The position numbers were made by a program, and so were the translations under genes. From Clostridia bacterium (GTDB lineage: Bacteria > Bacillota > Clostridia > Christensenellales > Aristaeellaceae), in NCBI GenBank assembly GCA_017396845.1, contig JAFQKQ010000082.1:1-33119 (forward strand): 33,119 nucleotides of DNA. Reading direction: 5' to 3'. The notes under the pieces were generated by a model that saw only the letters and a program-made list of their open reading frames with translations, ran no database searches and was not told the DNA's origin. Every line of letters begins with the position of its first letter. The first letter of the stretch is position 1. This document shows positions 20,404-27,770 of this stretch, piece after piece.

Positions 20404-23322
20404 ATGTGGAAAAAGTGTCGTAATGCTTTGATTGTGGTAGCCTGCCTTGCGCTGATTATCGGATTAATCGCGCTGCTTGGCGGCGGAAGCGAGAATTTCC
20501 AGGCGAAGTATGAAGGCGCCGATCTTACGACGGACGTCTCGGGTATCGGGCGCAGCGATACATACGATGCTTATTTAAGAAAGCATGCGTCTGATAAGCT
20601 TGGCGTTAATGAAATCAATACGGACATCGCCGCATTTACCGGCGATGGCGAAGCGCGCACGGACGAAAACGGCAATCCCTGCGTGTACACTTCGGACGAG
20701 TCCTCCGTAACTTGGACGGTAAACGTTGAGGAAGCGGGCATGTATACCATCATGCTTGATTACCTTGCGGTTCAGTCCCGCGGCGTGGATATCGAACGAG
20801 AGCTGTACATTAACGGTGAGCTGCCCTTTTCCGGAGCCGGCGCGCTTTGCTTTAACCGCCTCTGGACGGACGCAGGGGAAGTGAAACAGGACAATCAGGG
20901 CAATGATGTACGCCCCTCTCAGATGGAAGTATTCGGTTGGCAGAAGATGTATCTGAAGGACGATATGGGATATAACGTTGATCCGTATCGGTTCTATTTC
21001 AAAAAGGGCGAAAACACCGTCACTTTAAAGGGCATTAACGAGCCCATGATGATTCGCGAAATCAAGCTGATGCCGATTGAAAGAAACGTATCCTATGAAG
21101 AATATCTCGCGTCGCTTCCCGCTGTTGAAATGTCTGAGGAAGCAAAGAAATGGCAGACGACGATTCAGGGCGAGGATGCATATCTGCGTTCGACGCCGTC
21201 GCTCTATGCAAGATACGATCGTTCCTCTCCCGATACCGAGCCCTACAGCGTAAAGAACACCATCCTCAATTACATCGGCGGCGATCCGTGGCGCACGGCA
21301 GGCCAGTGGATTGAATGGGAGTTCGAAGTGCCGGAGGACGGATATTACAATATTTCCGTAAAAGCGAGACAGTCCTATCAGCGCGGCTCCGTTTCCGCAA
21401 GAACGCTCTATCTGGACGGAGAGATTCCGTTTGAAGAGGCGTCGGTGATTTCCTTCGATTATAATACCGCTTGGGAGGTTTATACGCTTTCGGACGCAAA
21501 CGGGGAAGCCTATAACTTCTATCTGGAAAAGGGCAAGCACACCGTTCGTCTGGAGGCGACGCTGGGCGAAATGGGTCCGATTCTTGAGCAGATCGAAGAG
21601 AGCATTTACAGGCTCAACCTGATCTACAGAAAGATTCTGGTATTAACCGGCGTAAATCCTGATCACTTCCGCGATTACAACCTTGCCAAGGTATATCCCG
21701 AGGTTATCGAGGCGATGGATCTTGAGAGCAAGAGACTTTATAAGCTGGTAGACGATACCGTAGCCATCACGGGACAAAAGAGCGACCGCGTGGCGGTTGC
21801 CCAGACGCTGGCAGCGCAGCTGGAGCGCTTTGTAAGAAACAACGACCGCATTACGCAGCAGTTCACAAACTTCAAAGACAATATCACGTCCCTGGGCACC
21901 GCCATGCAGAACATGTCCGAGACGAAGCTGGATATCGACTTGATCGTTGTGAGCGGCGCCGATTACGATGTTCCCAAGGCGAGGGACGGTTTCTTCCAGA
22001 AGGCATTGCACGAAATACGCTCCTGCGCAACTTCTTATTTTGTAGATTACAACTCTTTGGGCGATAAGTTCGAAGAGGGCGAGAGCGAAGACCTGATCGA
22101 GGTATGGATCGTGACCGGCCGCGATCAGAGTACCGTTCTTAAGACGATGATCGACGATACGTTTACGCCGATGACCAGGGAAAACGGACGAGAGATCAAG
22201 GTAAATGTAAAACTGGTTATCGCAGATACCCTTCTTACCGCAGTTGTCGCCGGAAACGGCCCGGACGTCGTATTGTCGCTTGGCTCCTGGTTCCCGGTAA
22301 ACTACGCAATGCGAAACGCGGCAGAGGATCTCACCCAGTTTGAAGACTTTGATGAGGTTGTAAAGCCCTTCTATGAGAGCGCGCTTCTGCCCGCAGAATA
22401 CAACGGCGGCATCTACGCGCTTCCCGAAACTCAGGAATTCTCGGTACTCTTCTACAGAACCGATGTGCTGGAAGAAATGGGCGTACAGCCGCCGGATACA
22501 TGGGACGATCTGATTGCGCTGCTTCCCACTATTCAGGGAAACAACATGTCAGTGGGTATTACCTATCCCGATATCGCGACGGTAGACCTTTCCATTCTCA
22601 ACTCCCTGATCTACCAGAACGGCGGATCGATCTACGATGCGGACGGCAAAAAGACGCTGATCGACGAAGAAAGCGGCGTAGAAGCGTTTAAGCTCTATAC
22701 TTCTCTTTACAACGACTACAGCCTTCCCACGGTATTCGACTTTGTAAGCCGCTTCCGTTCCGGTGAAATGCCGATCGGTATTGCAAACTACAGCGTATAC
22801 AATACGCTGGTTGTATCCGCTCCCGAAATCAGAAACCTTTGGGACTTCACGCTTTTCCCGGGCACTGTCAGAACTGATGAAAGCGGAAAGGAATACATCG
22901 ACCGCTCGGTTCACGCGCAGGGTCTTAGCTGCATGATGATTGCAACGGACAATGAACGCGTAAAGGAAAACGCTTGGGAGTTCATGAAGTGGTGGGTAAG
23001 CGCGGACGCGCAGGTGCGCTTCGGCCGCGAAATCGAAAGCATTCTCGGTTCCTCCGCCAGATACACCACCGCTAACCGCGACGCGCTTGAACAGCTGGCG
23101 TGGGGCGGCGATCAGCTGAAGGTTCTCAAAGAGCAGATGCAGTGGACGGTAGGCTTCCGCGAGATCGCCGGCGGCTACTCCACCACGCGCCACATGACCA
23201 ACGCCATCCGCCGTGTTATCAATACCAAGGAGGATGCGCGCGAAACGCTTTTGACCTATGCAAGGACCATCAACGAGGAAATCCGAATCAAACGCAAAGA
23301 ATTCGGCTTACCGCTGGAATAA
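20404..23322 (+). CDS. Membrane-anchored solute-binding protein fused to two carbohydrate-binding-like domains
   Basis: A 972-residue surface protein. An N-terminal hydrophobic stretch at 7-25 with no convincing lipobox or cleavage site suggests an uncleaved anchor. Two similar beta-sandwich modules follow (about 35-245 and 255-400); both contain a GxYxI strand, an R-x-LY(I/L)(N/D)GE(L/I)PF motif and a closing (Y/F)(Y/F)F(K/L)-type strand before KG-x4-V-x-L, as in CBM6/CBM35-like folds. A helical stretch (about 400-530) precedes a family 1 extracellular solute-binding domain (about 560-972) with GPDVVLSLGSW, GGIYALPETQEF and TWDDLIALLP. I start at ATG 20404 behind AGGGG; the in-frame ATG at 20347 lacks a ribosome binding site. 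Classic binding proteins are about 430 residues, so this is a fusion. Two permease genes follow directly. Confidence 0.85.
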   Translation: MWKKCRNALIVVACLALIIGLIALLGGGSENFQAKYEGADLTTDVSGIGRSDTYDAYLRKHASDKLGVNEINTDIAAFTGDGEARTDENGNPCVYTSDESSVTWTVNVEEAGMYTIMLDYLAVQSRGVDIERELYINGELPFSGAGALCFNRLWTDAGEVKQDNQGNDVRPSQMEVFGWQKMYLKDDMGYNVDPYRFYFKKGENTVTLKGINEPMMIREIKLMPIERNVSYEEYLASLPAVEMSEEAKKWQTTIQGEDAYLRSTPSLYARYDRSSPDTEPYSVKNTILNYIGGDPWRTAGQWIEWEFEVPEDGYYNISVKARQSYQRGSVSARTLYLDGEIPFEEASVISFDYNTAWEVYTLSDANGEAYNFYLEKGKHTVRLEATLGEMGPILEQIEESIYRLNLIYRKILVLTGVNPDHFRDYNLAKVYPEVIEAMDLESKRLYKLVDDTVAITGQKSDRVAVAQTLAAQLERFVRNNDRITQQFTNFKDNITSLGTAMQNMSETKLDIDLIVVSGADYDVPKARDGFFQKALHEIRSCATSYFVDYNSLGDKFEEGESEDLIEVWIVTGRDQSTVLKTMIDDTFTPMTRENGREIKVNVKLVIADTLLTAVVAGNGPDVVLSLGSWFPVNYAMRNAAEDLTQFEDFDEVVKPFYESALLPAEYNGGIYALPETQEFSVLFYRTDVLEEMGVQPPDTWDDLIALLPTIQGNNMSVGITYPDIATVDLSILNSLIYQNGGSIYDADGKKTLIDEESGVEAFKLYTSLYNDYSLPTVFDFVSRFRSGEMPIGIANYSVYNTLVVSAPEIRNLWDFTLFPGTVRTDESGKEYIDRSVHAQGLSCMMIATDNERVKENAWEFMKWWVSADAQVRFGREIESILGSSARYTTANRDALEQLAWGGDQLKVLKEQMQWTVGFREIAGGYSTTRHMTNAIRRVINTKEDARETLLTYARTINEEIRIKRKEFGLPLE

Positions 23323-23345
23323 TAAGGAAAGGAAGTTGATGTCAG

Positions 23346-24284
23346 TTGAAATCGAATTTCAAAGCGTTCCTGAGCATGAAGCGCGAAAGTATGCAGTATA
23401 ACTTCGCCAAGGCCAAACGCATGAAGGTATGCTATCTGTTTCTGCTGCCTTACGCAATTCTGTTTACGACCTTCTTCATCCTTCCCATCTGTACTTCCAT
23501 ATATTATAGCTTTACCCAGTATAATATTTTGGAAAAGCCGCAGCTTGTCGGTTTTCAGAACTACATCAACCTGTTTCTGCAGGACGAGGTATTCTTGACC
23601 GCCATTAAGAACACGCTGGTCATCGCGGTGATCACAGGACCGATCGGATACATACTTTCCTTCCTGTTTGCGTGGTTCATCAATGAGCTTCCCAAGTGGA
23701 TCCGCGCGGTTGCGGTTGTAGTATTCTACGCGCCGTCCATCGCCGGAAACGTATTCTACATCTTCTCCATCATCTTCAGAGGCGATGTTTACGGCTATCT
23801 GAACTCTTTCCTGGTAGAGTTTGGCCTGGTTGATTCGCCGATTCTCTGGCTCACGGACCCCAATTACATGCTGACGGTTATCATCATCGTCATCCTTTGG
23901 ATGAGCATGGGCACGGGCTTCCTTTCATTCGTTGCCGGTCTTCAGGGCGTTGACAGAAGCATGTACGAAGCAGGATATGTCGACGGCGTAAGAAACCGCT
24001 GGCAGGAGCTTTGGTATATCACGCTTCCCAGCATGAGACCGATGCTTCTTTTCGGCGCGGTTATGTCGATCACTCAGGCGTTTAACGTGTGCGATGTTCC
24101 CAGAGCGCTCGCCGGTTACCCGAGTACCGACTACGCGGCCCGAACTATCGTAACGCACCTGTTTGACTACGGTTTCTCGCGCTTTGAGATGGGTTACGCG
24201 TCCGCAATCGCTACGGTTCTGTTCCTTGTTATGATCCTTTGCAATAAGGCAATTCAGTCGATGCTGAGAAAGGTGGGCAGCTGA
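23346..24284 (+). CDS. Sugar ABC transporter permease, MalF/UgpA type
   Basis: A 312-residue permease of the CUT1 family. Six membrane segments are visible, the first at about 27-50 (VCYLFLLPYAILFTTFFILP). The cytoplasmic EAA loop, which docks the ATPase, reads YEAGYVDGVRNRWQELWYITLP. The most likely start is TTG 23346, with GGAAAGGAAG 10 nt upstream; the next in-frame ATG (23376) has no ribosome binding site. It pairs with the following MalG-type permease, and the solute-binding chimera lies 23 bp upstream. No ATPase gene is in the window, so a shared MsmX/UgpC-type ATPase encoded elsewhere is expected. Confidence 0.92.
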   Translation: MKSNFKAFLSMKRESMQYNFAKAKRMKVCYLFLLPYAILFTTFFILPICTSIYYSFTQYNILEKPQLVGFQNYINLFLQDEVFLTAIKNTLVIAVITGPIGYILSFLFAWFINELPKWIRAVAVVVFYAPSIAGNVFYIFSIIFRGDVYGYLNSFLVEFGLVDSPILWLTDPNYMLTVIIIVILWMSMGTGFLSFVAGLQGVDRSMYEAGYVDGVRNRWQELWYITLPSMRPMLLFGAVMSITQAFNVCDVPRALAGYPSTDYAARTIVTHLFDYGFSRFEMGYASAIATVLFLVMILCNKAIQSMLRKVGS

Positions 24285-24286
24285 GC

Positions 24287-25561
24287 ATGATGAATCAGTT
24301 AAACGTGCAGAAACCCGCCAAAAAATCCCGAGGAGACATACTGCATGAGCAGATGGTTCGACTGGGTGAAATTCAGCCGGAAAAGCCGCCGCTTAATAAG
24401 ATGCGCTTTCTGATTATTTCGCTGGTCGTGCTTGCAATGCTGGCCGCGCTGTTCATCGTATGCGATTACCGCTTCGGCGTTATTGAAGAATACGAGCTGA
24501 CGCTTGAAGCATCGGGAGAAATACAGGAACCGGCGGTAATTATTGAAGAGACCGCGCCAGAGGCCGAAGCGGGCGCCGAAACGGCTGCAGCCGAAGAGGA
24601 AAGCGGCGCGCCGAAGGATGCGGCATTCGGCGGCTTCTACAAGCTTGGAAAAATTATCGCAATCGTTGCAGGAATCATCTATACCGCTTTTGCTGTGATT
24701 AAGCTGCTCGCGCCCAAACGCAGAAAGCCCAACCGCAGTATATGGGGCGATATCGGAATTTATATCATGCTATTCATCGTGGCCATCGCCATGGTGTTCC
24801 CGCTGGTATTCTCGGTGGGCGCGTCTCTTAAGCCTCTTGACGAGTTGTTCCGCTTCCCGCCGACGGTTTTCCCCAGACAGCCTACCTTTGATAACTTCTC
24901 TGATCTGTTCGTCACCATGTCCCAGAGCTTTGTTCCGTTTTCAAGGTATCTGGTGAATACCGTTCTGATCACGCTGATCGGTACCGGCGGTCACGTGCTG
25001 ATCGCGTCCATGGCGGCATTCGTACTTTCCAAGTACGATTTCCCGGGCGGGAAGATCTTCTTCTCAATCGTCGTTACCGCGCTCATGTTCTCCGGTTACG
25101 TTACCGGTATTCCGAACTATGTAATCATGAGCAAGCTCAATATGATCGATACCTATTGGGCAATCATTCTCCCGGCGTTTGCCGCGCCGATCGGATTGTT
25201 CCTCATGAAGCAGTTCATGGAAGGGCTTCCGATGTCTCTGATCGAAGCTGCGCATCTGGACGGCGCGGGCGAGTTCCGCGTATTCTGGAGCATTATCATG
25301 CCGAACGTAAAGCCGGCGTGGCTTACGATTATCATCTTCTCCGTTCAGAGTCTGTGGAATACCAACGCATCCACGGTTATTTACTCCGAAGCGAAAAAGA
25401 CGCTCGTCTACGCGCTTCAGCAAATCCAGGCCGGCGGTATTGCCCGCACCGGTCAGGCGGCGGCGGTTACGGTCATCGTTATGCTGGTGCCCATTACGAT
25501 CTTCATCCTGTCGCAGAGCCGCATTCTGGAAACCATGGCGAGCTCCGGTCTGAAGGACTAA
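24287..25561 (+). CDS. Sugar ABC transporter permease, MalG/UgpE type, with acidic insert
   Basis: A 424-residue CUT1 permease, about 140 residues longer than the usual ~280. The extra part is N-terminal. A cytoplasmic stretch (1-38) and a first membrane segment (39-62) lead to an extracytoplasmic Glu/Ala-rich region (about 66-108), and then a second segment (about 118-138). The usual MalG core follows from about 155, with PLVFSVGASLKP, the FSKYDFPGG-like AAFVLSKYDFPGG and the EAA loop LIEAAHLDGAGEFRVFWSIIMP. It starts at ATG 24287, 2 bp after the previous stop. The acidic insert could contact the solute-binding chimera or another surface protein of the cluster; that is inference. Confidence 0.9.
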   Translation: MMNQLNVQKPAKKSRGDILHEQMVRLGEIQPEKPPLNKMRFLIISLVVLAMLAALFIVCDYRFGVIEEYELTLEASGEIQEPAVIIEETAPEAEAGAETAAAEEESGAPKDAAFGGFYKLGKIIAIVAGIIYTAFAVIKLLAPKRRKPNRSIWGDIGIYIMLFIVAIAMVFPLVFSVGASLKPLDELFRFPPTVFPRQPTFDNFSDLFVTMSQSFVPFSRYLVNTVLITLIGTGGHVLIASMAAFVLSKYDFPGGKIFFSIVVTALMFSGYVTGIPNYVIMSKLNMIDTYWAIILPAFAAPIGLFLMKQFMEGLPMSLIEAAHLDGAGEFRVFWSIIMPNVKPAWLTIIIFSVQSLWNTNASTVIYSEAKKTLVYALQQIQAGGIARTGQAAAVTVIVMLVPITIFILSQSRILETMASSGLKD

Positions 25562-25604
25562 AGATGGACGAATGCGTTTGAATTTCGACAGGGGGGATTA
25601 GACG

Positions 25605-27113
25605 GTGAAATCATTGGCAAGGGTACTGACGGTGTTCCTTGCATTCGTGATGCTGCTTCCTTCATTTGCAGCGTTCGCCAGCGAGGATGGTAACTTTACC
25701 ACTTATACCTACAATTACGATTATTGGCAGGATGAAATCGAAATGCCCGATGCGTACCGCGTTGAGCAGGTCATATATTCAAGCACGCTGGGACTTGAAA
25801 CGCCCATGAACAAGCCGGAGAGTTTGTATATCAGGGACAGTTTCATATATGTAGCCGATACCGGCAACAACCGAGTGCTCGAAATTGAAAGACAGGGGAA
25901 AGAGTTCGTACTTACGCGGATTATCGATACCATTTACGGTGCGATGCCCTCCAATCTGGTAGCGCCCAGCGACATGTTTGTCGATGAAAACGGTACGATT
26001 TACATTTGCGATACCGGCAATCAGCGCATTGTAAAAGCCGATAAGGATTTGAACTTCCTTATGAGCTTTACAAAGCCGCAGGATACCACCTTCGATCAGG
26101 GTGATTTCCTGCCCAGCCGACTGGTTGTAGACGTGTCCGGGCGCGTGTATACGCTTGCCACCAATGTAAACAAGGGTCTCATCAAGTATGAAGCGGACGG
26201 CTCGTTTGCCGGCTTTATCGGCGCGAACCCGGTTACATACACGATGGCGGAATACATCTGGAAGACGTTTTTCACATCGAAAGCGCAAAGGGCGCAGCAG
26301 GTGGCCTTTGTTCCCACCGAATACAGCAATATCGCAATTGATGACGAGGGTTTCATCTATGCCACGAACGCTGTATTCTCCGAATACGACCTCATCTGGG
26401 ACAACGCAAAGCCCATCCGCCGCTTGAACAGCATCGGAAATGATATTCTGGTCAAAAACGGCTGGCTGCCGCCGATCGGCGATATCTACTGGGAAGAGCA
26501 GTCCATCGAATACGGCCCCAGCAAATTCCGCGATATTACGGTGCTTGAAAACGATATCTATGTTGCCTTCGACCGCACCCGCGGACGCATGTTCGGCTAT
26601 GACAGTCAGGGAATTCTTCTCTGGGCGTTCGGTACGAAGGGAAATGTGGAAGGTACGTTTACCGGCGCTGCTTCCATTGAGCATATGGGCCGAGATCTCT
26701 ACTGCTTGGACGAACTCGGCTGCACGATCACGGTATTCAAGCCCACCGATTACGGCAACCTGATCTTTGAAGCCACCGACCAGTATCTCAAGGGCGATTA
26801 CGACGAAAGCGCAGACACCTGGAGAAAGGTACTGAAGCTCAATGCCAACTATAACCTGGCCTTCATCGGAATCGGCCGAGCGCTCATGCGTCAGGAAGAA
26901 TTTGAAGAAGCCATGGAATATTTCAAGATGGCATATGATCAGGAAAACTACGGCAGAGCCTATCGCTATTACCGCAAGGAAAAGATCGAGGGCAATATCG
27001 GCTGGATCGTTGCGGTGCTTGCCGTTCTTCTGATTGTGCCGCTGATTATTCGGAGAATCCGCAACATGAAATGGGAGGTGCAGGAATATGAGCGTAAAAA
27101 AGCTGGACGCTAA
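25605..27113 (+). CDS. Secreted, membrane-tethered NHL-repeat/TPR protein
   Basis: A 502-residue protein that starts at GTG 25605 behind GGGGGG. A signal peptide is evident (cleavage likely after AFA at 23-25). NHL-type beta-propeller blades cover about 60-400, for example YVADTGNNRVLEI at 82-94 and YICDTGNQRIVKA at 133-145. A TPR-like helical pair sits at about 405-460 (GDYDESADTWRKVLKLN and RQEEFEEAMEYFKMAY). One C-terminal membrane segment (about 467-485) and a basic tail anchor it. The propeller is therefore extracytoplasmic. NHL propellers bind proteins or glycans. The start of the Yip1-family gene overlaps by 26 bp, so both are co-translated. It could be an assembly factor or glycan sensor for the transporter; unproven. 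Confidence 0.82.
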   Translation: MKSLARVLTVFLAFVMLLPSFAAFASEDGNFTTYTYNYDYWQDEIEMPDAYRVEQVIYSSTLGLETPMNKPESLYIRDSFIYVADTGNNRVLEIERQGKEFVLTRIIDTIYGAMPSNLVAPSDMFVDENGTIYICDTGNQRIVKADKDLNFLMSFTKPQDTTFDQGDFLPSRLVVDVSGRVYTLATNVNKGLIKYEADGSFAGFIGANPVTYTMAEYIWKTFFTSKAQRAQQVAFVPTEYSNIAIDDEGFIYATNAVFSEYDLIWDNAKPIRRLNSIGNDILVKNGWLPPIGDIYWEEQSIEYGPSKFRDITVLENDIYVAFDRTRGRMFGYDSQGILLWAFGTKGNVEGTFTGAASIEHMGRDLYCLDELGCTITVFKPTDYGNLIFEATDQYLKGDYDESADTWRKVLKLNANYNLAFIGIGRALMRQEEFEEAMEYFKMAYDQENYGRAYRYYRKEKIEGNIGWIVAVLAVLLIVPLIIRRIRNMKWEVQEYERKKAGR

Positions 27114-27756
27114 AGGCGAAACGCGCTTTCAGCGCTACATCGCCTCCGTAAAATACGCAAAGCATGTAATCTTCCACCCCTTCGACGGATTCTGGGATCT
27201 GGTGCATGAAAAACGCGGAAGCCTTATGGCTGCGCACACGTTTCTCGCGCTGTTTCTGATTACGTATATTTTAAGGCTCATGTATACGAACTTCCAGTTC
27301 ATTACTGCGCCGATTCAGTACATCAATATCTATGAGCAGTGCGCGTCCATTCTTCTTCCGTTTATCATCATCTGTATCTCCAACTGGGCGCTTTCTACGC
27401 TCTTTGACGGAAAAGGCTATTTCAAGGATATCTATATGGCGCTGTGCTATGCGCTTGTGCCGTATTTCCTGATTCAGCTTCCGCTGGTGCTCATCAGCCA
27501 TGCAATCTCCTTTGACGAGTTTGCCTATTACAACGTGCTTGCCGGAATTTCTGTAATCTGGCCGGTATTTCTGGTGTTCGTCGCGCTCATGCAGGTGCAC
27601 GATTATACACCCGGAAAGGCGATCATCTTCCTGTTCGTCACCATTTTCGGCGCGCTTGTAATTCTGTTCCTCATTCTGGTATTCTTTAGCCTTTTGAGCG
27701 ACGCAGCGGCGTATTTCGTTTCGCTGTATCGCGAGATTGTCTTTAGACTTCACTAA
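27088..27756 (+). CDS. Yip1-family integral membrane protein
   Basis: A 222-residue polytopic membrane protein with about five membrane segments (roughly 48-68, 86-108, 118-142, 148-170, 178-212). The N-terminal cytoplasmic part ends in HPFDGFWDLVHEKRGS, the pattern that precedes the first helix in Yip1-domain (PF04893) proteins. The domain is widespread in Bacillota near ABC transporters but lacks an assigned role in bacteria. It overlaps the NHL/TPR gene by 26 bp and is followed 14 bp later by the DUF5696 gene, so it sits in the centre of the accessory trio. It may act as a membrane scaffold. Confidence 0.75.
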   Translation: MSVKKLDAKGETRFQRYIASVKYAKHVIFHPFDGFWDLVHEKRGSLMAAHTFLALFLITYILRLMYTNFQFITAPIQYINIYEQCASILLPFIIICISNWALSTLFDGKGYFKDIYMALCYALVPYFLIQLPLVLISHAISFDEFAYYNVLAGISVIWPVFLVFVALMQVHDYTPGKAIIFLFVTIFGALVILFLILVFFSLLSDAAAYFVSLYREIVFRLH

Positions 27757-27770
27757 GGAGGGGTGTGACG

